This document shows, one piece after another, positions 8,783-17,569 of a stretch of 64,000 nucleotides of DNA. Source of the DNA: Bacteroidales bacterium Phil12. Lineage in GTDB: Bacteria; Bacteroidota; Bacteroidia; Bacteroidales; P3. Both the position numbers and the translations under genes were made by a program. The DNA lies in the NCBI GenBank assembly GCA_002633275.1, contig NWBO01000064.1, positions 62,001-126,000 of the forward strand, given 5' to 3'. Each line of letters starts with the position of its first letter. Position 1 is the stretch's first letter. The notes below the pieces were generated by a model. The model made no database searches. It saw nothing but the letters and a program-made list of their open reading frames with translations, and was not told the DNA's origin.

Positions 8783-10165
8783 ATGAAAGAACAATATGCA
8801 GTTTGCCACCTCCAGCGTGGCAGTGGCAACGACAGCGGAATGTCGTGCCACATTGAGAGAAAGGATGCCAATGGCAAAACGTATGTGCCGGACAATGCGG
8901 ACAGCAACCGTACACATCAGAACAGGGAACTCATTCAATTTCCTGACGAAGTAAGGAACAGGACTGAGGCCATACAGCACCGCATAGACCATGCAGGGTT
9001 GTCACGCAAAGTGGCGAAGAACCAGTGCAAGGCCATCCGAATTATCCTGACAGGAACACACGAACAAATGATAAAACTACAGGATGAAGGGAGGTTGGAC
9101 AAGTGGGTGGAGGCTAATCTTAGATGGTTGCACGAGACTTTTGGTAAGGAGAATGTCGTGTCCTGTATGTTGCACATGGACGAGAAGACTCCACATCTGC
9201 ATGCCACCATAGTCCCCATCGTCACCTCAGAAAGACAACGAAAAGAACGTGAGGGCGAACGGAAGTACAACACGAAATCTGGTCCACGGCTGTCAGCAGA
9301 TGATGTGCTTAAACGTGCCAGACTTCGTGAATATCAGGACACGTATGCTGCTGCCATGAAACCATTCGGGTTGAAGCGTGGTATAGTCGGCTCTACCGCC
9401 AAGCATGTTGCCACATCCACCCATTACAAGCAGCAAATGCGACAGTATGAGGAAGACATCGCCAAGTTGCAAGATGAGGTGGAGAAAACTAAGGAGGGCA
9501 AAAACACCATCCTCGCCTTGTTTGGAAAAGGTGAACTTGCCAAAGCGAAAAAGGAATTGGCAGCAAAGGATGAGGAAATTAAAAAGCTGCAAGCCAAGAT
9601 TGCGAAACTTGAGGCGGAGAAAGTCTCTCTAAAACAGAAATATGAATTTGACATCGCCAAACTGAAGAATGGCTATCAGAAGGAAATCGATGCTGCCATC
9701 AGGCGTGCGGAGATTGCAAAGTGGAAAGCTGTCGAGAAAGATGCTGTCATTGAGAGGCAGAAGAACAGGATTGAAGAACTTGACCGCAAGGCCAATCCTC
9801 AGCGGTACCGGCTCTCATCAGGAGCGGAACTCATCGGTTATCGCTTCCTTGGCAACAACCCTTATACCGTCACCCTGAAAATCTGGACAAAGGTTAAGGA
9901 GATTGAGCATACCGCCGTTACCTACCTCAGCGACAGCGACAAGCGATTGCATGCCTTCTGCAATGGGGAACTGACAGAACACGAGTTCGTAAACGCCTGT
10001 TTCAGTGCCGCCGAGCAAGTCAGCGAGATACAAGCCAATTTACTTAGTGCTGCTATTGAACTGGCAACAGGCAGTTCTGCTCAACTGCACGTAGGCACTG
10101 GTGGCGGAGGTTCAACATCAGATATACCGTGGGGCGAAAGGAAAAAGCCGATACGTAAACGATAA
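8783..10165 (+). CDS. MobV-family relaxase (plasmid mobilization protein)
   Basis: This 460-residue Pre/Mob-type relaxase nicks oriT and leads the DNA strand during conjugative mobilization by a helper element. The histidine motif HMDEKTPHLHA starts at His131, with His138 and His140 forming the metal site. Other conserved blocks are an N-terminal HLQRGSG and a NRTEAIQHRIDHAGLSRKV stretch. Residues about 215-340 form a long charged coiled coil typical of the family, and the C-terminus is glycine-rich and basic. It is the last backbone gene of the element; the AT-rich cargo begins after a 139-base gap. No conjugation (tra) genes are seen, so the element is mobilizable rather than self-transmissible. 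Confidence 0.93.
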   Translation: MKEQYAVCHLQRGSGNDSGMSCHIERKDANGKTYVPDNADSNRTHQNRELIQFPDEVRNRTEAIQHRIDHAGLSRKVAKNQCKAIRIILTGTHEQMIKLQDEGRLDKWVEANLRWLHETFGKENVVSCMLHMDEKTPHLHATIVPIVTSERQRKEREGERKYNTKSGPRLSADDVLKRARLREYQDTYAAAMKPFGLKRGIVGSTAKHVATSTHYKQQMRQYEEDIAKLQDEVEKTKEGKNTILALFGKGELAKAKKELAAKDEEIKKLQAKIAKLEAEKVSLKQKYEFDIAKLKNGYQKEIDAAIRRAEIAKWKAVEKDAVIERQKNRIEELDRKANPQRYRLSSGAELIGYRFLGNNPYTVTLKIWTKVKEIEHTAVTYLSDSDKRLHAFCNGELTEHEFVNACFSAAEQVSEIQANLLSAAIELATGSSAQLHVGTGGGGSTSDIPWGERKKPIRKR

Positions 10166-10248
10166 TGGGATAAAAACATTACCCCAATAGTTTTTTGTGA
10201 GAAATTCTATAAAATCAGTGCTTAAAAGTGAAATATTTACCAAATAAT

Positions 10249-10279
10249 TTTGAAATTTATCATTTTATGTTTATCTTTG
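10249..10279 (+). promoter_or_regulatory. Promoter of the defence cargo operon
   Basis: TTTG at 10249-10252, a 19-base spacer and TATCTTTG at 10272-10279 make a nearly ideal Bacteroidetes promoter. It lies 25 bases before the XRE regulator ATG, so that regulator and the genes after it are probably driven and autoregulated here. Confidence 0.75.
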
Positions 10280-10304
10280 CACACGATAATACATAATTTG
10301 CGTC

Positions 10305-10529
10305 ATGGAAAAGAAAGGATGCTCTAATCGACTACGTGTCGTTTTAGCAGAAAAGGAAATAACAAATCGCTGGTTAGCGGAGCAAATAGGTGTTACAGAT
10401 ATGACTGTTTCACGATGGAAGACTAACAAGATTCAACCATCCATGATGCAGTTCGTGGAAATTGCCCGATTGCTCAAAGTTGACATTAAAGACCTCATAG
10501 AGGCTGATTTTAATTATGAAATAGAATAA
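10305..10529 (+). CDS. XRE-family helix-turn-helix regulator
   Basis: This 74-residue protein is almost entirely one Cro/C1-type helix-turn-helix domain. The recognisable core is NRWLAEQIGVTDMTVSRWKT (residues about 25-44), followed by QPSMMQFVEIARLLKVDIKD. Such single-domain regulators commonly sit at the head of restriction and other defence operons and control their expression. It follows a strong promoter and is two bases from the FRG gene, so it is likely the local regulator of the cargo operon. The operator has not been identified. Confidence 0.88.
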   Translation: MEKKGCSNRLRVVLAEKEITNRWLAEQIGVTDMTVSRWKTNKIQPSMMQFVEIARLLKVDIKDLIEADFNYEIE

Positions 10530-10531
10530 GC

Positions 10532-11551
10532 ATGGAACGTTGGTCTAATATTTCTAATGAAGATATTCATTCGGGGAAATATGTTTTTCGTGACATCTTT
10601 GATGTATATGATTATCTTCATGTAAAATGTAGATGGGGTTTTGGATGGTATGCTGCCCGAAATTTTGAAATCATGCAGATTGAAGATAATAGGCTTGTTG
10701 CAGCTCCTATGCCTATGTCTCCTTTATTTCGTGGACAAAATTGTTTTTATGCCCCATCTTTTCCTTCGTTATACAGGAAAGAAATGTCCGAATTGGATTT
10801 AATAGAACGAGAAGTTAAACTTGAAGATTTTAAGATTATATTAGATGAAAATCCTGAAATATCAGATCTTAAAAATGACGGTTTAGTTGTTAACTATATG
10901 GGATTAGCCCAACACTATGGGATTGAGACAAATATTATTGATTTAACCAACAGTTTTGCGGTAGCTGCATTTTTCGCAACAACAACTTATGATGCAATTA
11001 GCGGAAGCTATAATCCAATTACTTGGAACATAACAAAAGGTGTCATATATTTTATGCCTACGGGTGGGTTACTTTCTAATTTCAACAAGAAAGGTAAAGA
11101 TTATATACTACCTATTGGCATGGAAGCTTTAGCGCGTCCTGGAGAACAACGTGGATATGGTGCAGAGCTTGATAAAGGAAAAGATTTTAACGCAGTTTGT
11201 CCTATTAGGTTTTTCTTTTGGCAAAATCCACAATGTTCCATAAAATGCTATAATTATTTCGCTGGAGGAAAACTATTGTTACCTTATAATCCTATGGCTG
11301 AGAAAGTTAGAGAAATGAATAAGTATCGTATATATGGTGAAGATTCTTTGCAAAAGATAACGCATCTTCCAGAATATGATAAATATCCTTATGAATGGAT
11401 TAAAAAATCTTTGGAAGATAGAGGGTGTCGTTTTAGTCCAACAACTCCATTCAAATATACCAAAACAGAATTAGCATATATCACAAGATGCTACCACAAG
11501 AAATATCCTGGCAGCTTTCCTGATAGTAACGAAAAAATAACAATCATATGA
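10532..11551 (+). CDS. FRG domain-containing protein
   Basis: This 339-residue protein carries an FRG domain, named for a conserved Phe-Arg-Gly. The motif is visible as SPLFRGQNCFYAPSFPSLYR (residues about 64-83), and the family's second block as YMGLAQHYGIETNIIDLTNS (about 124-143) with FAVAAFFATT after it. The biochemical activity of FRG domains is not settled, but they recur in defence islands. The gene overlaps the next, McrB-like gene by four bases (ATGA), which points to translational coupling. It may be a sensor or an effector in the same restriction-like system; that is inference. Confidence 0.85.
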   Translation: MERWSNISNEDIHSGKYVFRDIFDVYDYLHVKCRWGFGWYAARNFEIMQIEDNRLVAAPMPMSPLFRGQNCFYAPSFPSLYRKEMSELDLIEREVKLEDFKIILDENPEISDLKNDGLVVNYMGLAQHYGIETNIIDLTNSFAVAAFFATTTYDAISGSYNPITWNITKGVIYFMPTGGLLSNFNKKGKDYILPIGMEALARPGEQRGYGAELDKGKDFNAVCPIRFFFWQNPQCSIKCYNYFAGGKLLLPYNPMAEKVREMNKYRIYGEDSLQKITHLPEYDKYPYEWIKKSLEDRGCRFSPTTPFKYTKTELAYITRCYHKKYPGSFPDSNEKITII

Positions 11552-13362
11552 GAAAATTAATAATCGGAGACGTTTCGTCGTCAGGCAATGTGCTTATTAT
11601 GGATGAAGATCGTTTGTGTTATCTTGTGAGAAACACAAGTAAAGGCGCACAAGGTCTACGTACAATTTCTAAGAAACTCTTGGAAGAATTTGTTAATTAT
11701 ATTAACAAGCACCCGGATGCAACTGCTAACGAAGCAAGAGAGGAATTAGCAGGAAATAGTCAAATAGATAAATTTGAATATGGATATGCAGCAACTCTCG
11801 TCACGATGGCAAAGATGGTGAGAGGTGAGAGTACATTAGCAAGCTCGCCCTCTAAGCTCGTTGAACCTGAAAAAAATGATGCGCCACTTCAGCAAATCTA
11901 TTATGGTGCTCCTGGTACAGGCAAGAGTCACGTCATTAAGGAGTTAACAAAGGGTGCAGAAGTTATCCGTACCACCTTTCATCCCGATAGCGATTATTCT
12001 ACCTTTGTTGGTGCTTATAAGCCAACAACAAAGTCTGAGCCTAAATATACAGCTTATGGTGAAAAGGCGGTCATCATTAAAGATGCAGATGGCAACCCCA
12101 TCTATGAGGACAAGATTGTTTACGAGTTCGTGAGTCAAGCATTCCTGCAAGCCTATGTCAACGCATGGAAACAGTATGCTCAGACGCAAAACGGAGAGAC
12201 TCCCAAAGAACAGTACCTCGTGATTGAGGAAATCAACCGAGGTAACTGCGCACAGATATTCGGTGATCTCTTCCAGTTGCTTGACCGCAATGGCAGTGGC
12301 TTCTCCGACTATCCCATCAAGGCGGACAACGATATGAAGAAGCAACTCGCCAAGGCTTTTGCGGGATTGGAAATAAATCAGCGTGATAACATAAACAATC
12401 TCTATAAAGATAATGAGGAAGATATCGTAGGTCAAGTCTTAAGTGGCGATAAACTGTTATTACCCAACAACCTCTACATTTGGGCTACGATGAACACAAG
12501 TGATCAAAGCTTATTCCCTATAGATTCAGCTTTTAAGCGTCGCTGGGACTGGCAATATATGCCTATTGGTAAGGGGTATGACAATAATGGCAATGAATAT
12601 AAATGGTTTATTGAAATAGCTGGTAAGAAATATTGTTGGTGGTCATTCCTTGAAAATATAAATGCTCAGATTGCAGAAGCTACTCAATCAGAGGACAAGA
12701 AACTAGGTTTCTTTTTCTGCAAAGCAGAAGACAACAAAATTTCCGCAGAAAAATTCGTTGGTAAAGTCATCTTTTATCTTTGGAATGATGTATTCAAAGA
12801 TTACGGCTTCGAAAGGGACATTTTCAAAGATGTTGATGGAACAGAATTGTCTTTTGCAAAGTTCTATAAGTCTGACGCCAAAGGTAATGCCATAGTACAA
12901 GAGGATAAAGTTGAAGTATTCTTGAATAATCTCAAAGTGGATTTGCTTGACTTTACAGATAACATAGAAAATGAAGAGGAAGACGAGGAGGGTAACAATA
13001 AAAATTCTGATCCAGCAAGACGTGATTATACCAAATATTCTATAAATGGTATAGGAGCTTATGGAAAGAACAAACTTGCTTCTGAGTGCGTAAAGAAATA
13101 TATAGAGCTTAATCCGTTAAAAACAGCGGAAGAAGTTTTGAATGACTGGCTTAGTCTGGGCTATATTGTTCCACATTTCATTGAATCAAAAGAGCAATAC
13201 GATGCAAGAACAGACAATAGCAAAGACCGCTCTATTGATATTCAATGCAGAGACACAGTCCTGTGGGTTGCTAAAAATGGTTATGGCAGCAATGGAAAAG
13301 TTCTTGTGTTGAAAGATGCTGTAAACAACAAGAATTGGGGTATCACAATAGCCGAAGTATAG
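11548..13362 (+). CDS. McrB-like AAA+ NTPase subunit of a restriction system
   Basis: This 604-residue protein is a McrB-type motor of the AAA+ class, which in McrBC and LlaJI systems hydrolyses GTP to translocate DNA and activate a partner nuclease. Walker A is GAPGTGKS at residues 120-127. Walker B with the McrB signature is YLVIEEINRGNCAQIFGDLF, and sensor residues follow in WATMNTSDQSLFPIDSAFKR. The first 115 residues form a separate N-terminal domain, probably DNA-binding. An acidic stretch near residues 470-485 (ENEEEDEEG) separates a C-terminal domain. The nuclease partner starts five bases after the stop. Confidence 0.9.
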   Translation: MRKLIIGDVSSSGNVLIMDEDRLCYLVRNTSKGAQGLRTISKKLLEEFVNYINKHPDATANEAREELAGNSQIDKFEYGYAATLVTMAKMVRGESTLASSPSKLVEPEKNDAPLQQIYYGAPGTGKSHVIKELTKGAEVIRTTFHPDSDYSTFVGAYKPTTKSEPKYTAYGEKAVIIKDADGNPIYEDKIVYEFVSQAFLQAYVNAWKQYAQTQNGETPKEQYLVIEEINRGNCAQIFGDLFQLLDRNGSGFSDYPIKADNDMKKQLAKAFAGLEINQRDNINNLYKDNEEDIVGQVLSGDKLLLPNNLYIWATMNTSDQSLFPIDSAFKRRWDWQYMPIGKGYDNNGNEYKWFIEIAGKKYCWWSFLENINAQIAEATQSEDKKLGFFFCKAEDNKISAEKFVGKVIFYLWNDVFKDYGFERDIFKDVDGTELSFAKFYKSDAKGNAIVQEDKVEVFLNNLKVDLLDFTDNIENEEEDEEGNNKNSDPARRDYTKYSINGIGAYGKNKLASECVKKYIELNPLKTAEEVLNDWLSLGYIVPHFIESKEQYDARTDNSKDRSIDIQCRDTVLWVAKNGYGSNGKVLVLKDAVNNKNWGITIAEV

Positions 13363-13366
13363 AATC

Positions 13367-15574
13367 ATGCGTATCATCATAGAAGAACATAAATATGCAG
13401 TGGCTGACGTGAAGGACGTTCTCAAGGGTATTGATGCTCTTGAGAACGTAGAAGGTTATGTCAGTGTCAACTATGTCGGATATTTCTATAACACCGACAA
13501 AGACATTCGTGACTGTGTGTTTATACTTCCGAAGGTGCTGCTTGAAGACAAGAACGGGAAGGAACTTGTATTTGGCAAGTACCGTCCCGAAGATATTATA
13601 AATATTGATGCAAATAACCCATTCACTCAGCAGGAGAAGAACTTCATCTATGAGTTTGCCGTATGGATTTATCGTGCTATTGTCGTGTTCCACAACGATA
13701 AGCGAAATAACACCTCAATCGTATATCACAAGAAAATAGCACAGGCTGGTAAAGGCAGCAGACATCTTAGCAATACTTTTCTTGACATTCTGCTTTCGCT
13801 GATTAGGTTTAATAAAGAAAACCAGAATTTCTTCTTCTATGTGTTACGTAATCTTCACGCAGGCTTCAACAAGATAAACTGGACGAAGACCATTGCAACC
13901 ACAAATGCTATCATACAAGATAACAATGCTGTATATCTGAATCCCATAAACAAGAAGAGGCTGATTAATTTTGACGAAGAGCTGCTTGTAATCTATTTCT
14001 CAATCTTGAATTACATCAGCGAGTACTATGGCTTTTCGGTGTCTATCAACTGTAATATCCAACTTATTACAGGAAAACGTTTTCAGACCTATCTCAATGG
14101 GATGGGTAAAGTCAAGCTTCGCCAGATAAAATGCAAGTACTTCTCAGATAAAGCGCTGCAACTTTGGGACTTATGCTATGCTTTCTTTGACACTGCACGC
14201 CAAATTTATGTAAATGCAGAGCAGAAGGAATACCTATTAGTCAAAAACTTTAATATTATATTCGAGTCTATTATTGATGAGCTTATTGGTGACAGAAACA
14301 TTCCGGCAGGCCTGAAAGAACAAGACGATGGAAAACGTGTTGACCACATGTATTCTTATCAAGGACTTACAACAAATGAGGAGGATAAGCCTATATATTA
14401 CATAGGTGATTCTAAATACTACAAACGTAACAACAACATCGGAAAAAAGTCTGTTTATAAACAGTTTACATACGCCCGTAATGTCATCCAATGGAATCTG
14501 AATCTCTTTATGAATAATGATGGAGATGATAAGGATTTGCAATATGACAAGAAAAATTTTAGAAATGTACCTAAATTGCGTGATAATGTGACCGAAGGTT
14601 ATAATATCATTCCCAATTTCTTTATTAGTGCAAAACTCAACGAAGAATTAAACTATAAAGATGACATTGAGGTAACGGACAGAAACAAAAGCGACTTCTT
14701 GAACAGACATTTTGACAATCGTTTGTTTGACCGTGACACTTTGCTTATCTGCCATTATGACGTAAACTTCCTTTATGTGATTTCTCTGTATGCCCGAAAC
14801 AATACGCTGCAAAAAGGGGCGTGGAAAGAGAAAGTTAGAGATAAGTTCCGCAAACAAATTCAATGTATGCTCGAAGAGAAATACGACTTCTATGCAATGC
14901 GTGCCCGTCCGGGAGTCAATGCTGAAGAATATATAAAGCATAACTTCAAGAGCGTTGTAGGCAAGGTTTATACTCCATTCGCAGATAAGAATACTTATTC
15001 ACTGGCATTGGAGAGTAGCGACCCCGAAAGTAATAATGAAGCAACCAAGGCATCTTTATCAGAATTTTTCTTTATAGAGCCGTGCTGTTTAGGGCAGAAT
15101 CCTGATGAAGTTCTTCCTGCTGTTCATGGTGTTACTTCTGTGAGCCTAACACATAACGATTTAGCGTTATGTGTAACTAAGGAAGGCATACATTTCGATA
15201 ATGCCGTAGAGAAGATGAAGCAGACTGGTAAATTAGGCATTGCATTGAACATGAACGGTGCAACACTTCAATTGGTTGAAGGATTTACATCTGCAAAGTA
15301 TCTTATTATCCACAACAAGAGCAACAAATACGCTGCATTCTTCGTTGATGGAAAAGGACCAAGACTTGTTTCCGCCAATGAAATGACAGATATGGTGATG
15401 ACAAAGAAAGGCTCATCCATCTATCTTGTCTATAATGCAGAATTGAATGCCATTCCTGCATTTGGGAAATTGGATTTCACCCCAATTACCAAAAGTGGTG
15501 ATAGCTATTCGCCTCACTTGTTGCCAATAAGTAGTTTACAGAAAGAAAATATTAAAGAAAACATAGACGCATGA
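13367..15574 (+). CDS. LlaJI-family restriction endonuclease (McrC-like partner)
   Basis: This 735-residue protein resembles the LlaJI-type nuclease subunit that works with a McrB-like NTPase. The likely PD-(D/E)xK active site is in the middle: VDHMYSYQGL at about residue 325, then YYIGDSKYYKR at about 345-355, giving D...DxK spacing. The N-terminal 300 residues should link to the motor. Unlike classical LlaJI, no DNA methyltransferase gene lies beside it, so the system may recognise modified or foreign DNA rather than rely on self-methylation. The C-terminal 200 residues have no assignable function. The stop overlaps the start of the next gene by four bases. Confidence 0.8.
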   Translation: MRIIIEEHKYAVADVKDVLKGIDALENVEGYVSVNYVGYFYNTDKDIRDCVFILPKVLLEDKNGKELVFGKYRPEDIINIDANNPFTQQEKNFIYEFAVWIYRAIVVFHNDKRNNTSIVYHKKIAQAGKGSRHLSNTFLDILLSLIRFNKENQNFFFYVLRNLHAGFNKINWTKTIATTNAIIQDNNAVYLNPINKKRLINFDEELLVIYFSILNYISEYYGFSVSINCNIQLITGKRFQTYLNGMGKVKLRQIKCKYFSDKALQLWDLCYAFFDTARQIYVNAEQKEYLLVKNFNIIFESIIDELIGDRNIPAGLKEQDDGKRVDHMYSYQGLTTNEEDKPIYYIGDSKYYKRNNNIGKKSVYKQFTYARNVIQWNLNLFMNNDGDDKDLQYDKKNFRNVPKLRDNVTEGYNIIPNFFISAKLNEELNYKDDIEVTDRNKSDFLNRHFDNRLFDRDTLLICHYDVNFLYVISLYARNNTLQKGAWKEKVRDKFRKQIQCMLEEKYDFYAMRARPGVNAEEYIKHNFKSVVGKVYTPFADKNTYSLALESSDPESNNEATKASLSEFFFIEPCCLGQNPDEVLPAVHGVTSVSLTHNDLALCVTKEGIHFDNAVEKMKQTGKLGIALNMNGATLQLVEGFTSAKYLIIHNKSNKYAAFFVDGKGPRLVSANEMTDMVMTKKGSSIYLVYNAELNAIPAFGKLDFTPITKSGDSYSPHLLPISSLQKENIKENIDA

Positions 15575-17058
15575 ATATAGATATACAGAAACTCATAGGA
15601 GAAGCAACATCCTACGATAAGAAACAGATGCTTGAGGTCAAGCGTCCTAAAAGTTGGCTCAAAAGCGTATCTGCCTTTGCCAATGGTGATGGCGGCACTT
15701 TAATTTTCGGTATCAGTGATGGTGATCATATAGTCGGACTTGCTGACGCTGAAGGTGATGCAGAGAAAATCAGTGAGGAGATAAAGAGTAAACTTGACCC
15801 TATTCCGGCAGTCAACCTTGAATACAAAGATATTGACGGAAAGAAACTTGTATTGTTGCATGTATATCCAGGGCAAGAAACGCCATATTATTATATAGGC
15901 GACAAGCAGCGTTTGGCATTTGTTCGCATAGGTAATGAATCTGTTACAGCTGACCGAATTCAGTTAAAGAGCCTTGTTATGAAAGGTTCCGGACGTACAT
16001 TTGATGGACTTCCTTCTTCATATAGATTTGAAGATATGGCATTTTCAAAACTTAGATCTGTCCATTATAAGCGGCTGCAAAGGTCGTTTGAGGATAGTGA
16101 GTTCACCTCTTGGGGCATTGTTGATGAGAATGGCAAACTTACCAATGCTGGTGCTTTGTTGGCTGACGAATCGCCAATGAGACAATCACGCATATTTTGC
16201 ACTCGCTGGAATGGACAAGATATGACAAGCGGTTTAGGTGAGGCTGTAGATGATGTTGAACTAGAAGGCTGCGTAATTGGCCAGTTACAGGATGCTGTTT
16301 CTTTTGTCAGAAACAATTCCCGAAAGAAGTGGTGGAAAGAGAATGACCACCATGAAGAACTTCCCGATTATCCCGAGCGTGCCGTAACAGAAGCAATAGC
16401 AAACGCTATCATTCATAGAGATTACATGCAGATGGGAAGTGAAGTGCATATAGATATGTATGATGACCGCTTGGAAATATATTCTCCTGGTGGTATGATG
16501 GACGGCAGACTTATCCAAGAGCTCAACCCAATGACCGTACCATCAAAAAGACGTAATCCTCTATTGGCAGATTTCTTCAGCCGTCTTGGACTTATGGAAC
16601 GCCGTGGCAGTGGAATGAAGAAGATAATCAATGCTTATAAACAGTATGAGCATTTGGCGGACTATCGTTCACCTGAATTTACGTCTAATACGTCCGAGTT
16701 TCATGTAACGCTTTGGAATTTGAACTTTGACGGTAATAATACCACCACAGACGGCGTATCTCCAGAGGTAGAGTTCATAAAAGAGCCTATGGAGTTCACA
16801 AAAGAGTTCATAAAAGAACCTATGGAGTTCACAAAAGAGTTCATAAAAGCAAGTCGTCAGATATATAAGTTGATATCCATGAACCCTAAGGTCAGCACTG
16901 TTCAAATGGCAGAGTCAATGGGACTATCCACACGCCAGGTCTTGAAATACATAAAACGTCTGCAAGACCTGCACAAAATTGCCCGTGTAGGAGGGCGCAA
17001 GGCTGGAGAGTGGAAAATCATAGATGAAGAATACGAGGGATTTTTTGATCGAATATAA
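15571..17058 (+). CDS. AlbA_2/Schlafen-type ATP-binding protein with winged helix
   Basis: This 495-residue protein has an N-terminal AlbA_2 (divergent AAA-4, Schlafen-like) domain, seen as MLEVKRPKSWLKSVSAFANG and GGTLIFGISDGDHIVGLADA. A GHKL-type ATPase-like region follows (EAIANAIIHRDYMQMGSEVH, RRNPLLADFFSRLGLMERRG) and then a C-terminal winged helix (MAESMGLSTRQVLKYIKRLQ). It is usually annotated as a putative transcriptional regulator, but proteins of this type are frequent in defence islands. A tandem repeat of a 33-bp unit encodes EFIKEPMEFTK copies at about residues 401-427, between the ATPase region and the winged helix. It is translationally coupled to the nuclease gene upstream. 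Confidence 0.85.
   Translation: MNIDIQKLIGEATSYDKKQMLEVKRPKSWLKSVSAFANGDGGTLIFGISDGDHIVGLADAEGDAEKISEEIKSKLDPIPAVNLEYKDIDGKKLVLLHVYPGQETPYYYIGDKQRLAFVRIGNESVTADRIQLKSLVMKGSGRTFDGLPSSYRFEDMAFSKLRSVHYKRLQRSFEDSEFTSWGIVDENGKLTNAGALLADESPMRQSRIFCTRWNGQDMTSGLGEAVDDVELEGCVIGQLQDAVSFVRNNSRKKWWKENDHHEELPDYPERAVTEAIANAIIHRDYMQMGSEVHIDMYDDRLEIYSPGGMMDGRLIQELNPMTVPSKRRNPLLADFFSRLGLMERRGSGMKKIINAYKQYEHLADYRSPEFTSNTSEFHVTLWNLNFDGNNTTTDGVSPEVEFIKEPMEFTKEFIKEPMEFTKEFIKASRQIYKLISMNPKVSTVQMAESMGLSTRQVLKYIKRLQDLHKIARVGGRKAGEWKIIDEEYEGFFDRI
16771..16849 (+). repeat. 33-bp in-frame tandem repeat (about 2.4 copies)
   Basis: The unit begins GAGTTCATAAAAGAGCCTAT and ends GGAGTTCACAAAA. It runs 16771-16803 and 16804-16836, with a partial third copy. 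The two full copies differ at one base. It encodes an 11-residue hinge repeat, and copy-number change would preserve the reading frame. Confidence 0.85.
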
Positions 17059-17168
17059 TAGCAACATACGCTGATTATGAACAAATTGATGGAAAAACAA
17101 CGTCAACATTGCAAGTCTGCGATATAAAAAAAGAATACAACCCCGAATTATTAAATAATAACATCATT

Positions 17169-17567
17169 ATGAAAATAAGAACAGATTTTGTGACAAATAG
17201 TAGCTCAGTGAGTTATATTATAACCATGGACTTGGATATTGTTAATTGTTTTATAGACTTTTGGGCTGGAACGGAGTCTATGAAAGGTATACTCAGAATG
17301 GCAGTAGCTTTACGTGATTTCATGCTTGAAAATGGTACTGTGAATTATTTGCACCAACATGAGATATATTCATGTCTTATGGGATTTGCTGATGATGACG
17401 GAACATGTATTACAAAACAAATATTAGAGGAAAACGGCGATAATACTGACCCTCTTTTGATGAAAGAAGACGATCTCTTCAATTATATACGAGGAGAGTT
17501 GATACACGAAAAGAAGTTAAGCACCATGTTGGGAGGCTTTGGTGCAACACAAGTAGAGCAATACTAG
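17169..17567 (+). CDS. Small protein with N-terminal KIRTDFVTNSSS motif
   Basis: This 132-residue protein is unrecognised apart from its first residues, MKIRTDFVTNSSSVSYI. I know this N-terminal motif (usually ending SSSSSF) as a recurring leader-like sequence on otherwise unrelated bacterial proteins, and its function is not established to my knowledge. The remainder is acidic, with no signal peptide or membrane span. I start at the ATG at 17169, since the motif begins there; an upstream in-frame TTG at 17109 is unlikely. The radical SAM gene follows at once (ATG two bases after the stop), which suggests this protein is its substrate or partner. That link is inference from context only. Confidence 0.75.
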   Translation: MKIRTDFVTNSSSVSYIITMDLDIVNCFIDFWAGTESMKGILRMAVALRDFMLENGTVNYLHQHEIYSCLMGFADDDGTCITKQILEENGDNTDPLLMKEDDLFNYIRGELIHEKKLSTMLGGFGATQVEQY

Positions 17568-17569
17568 TG

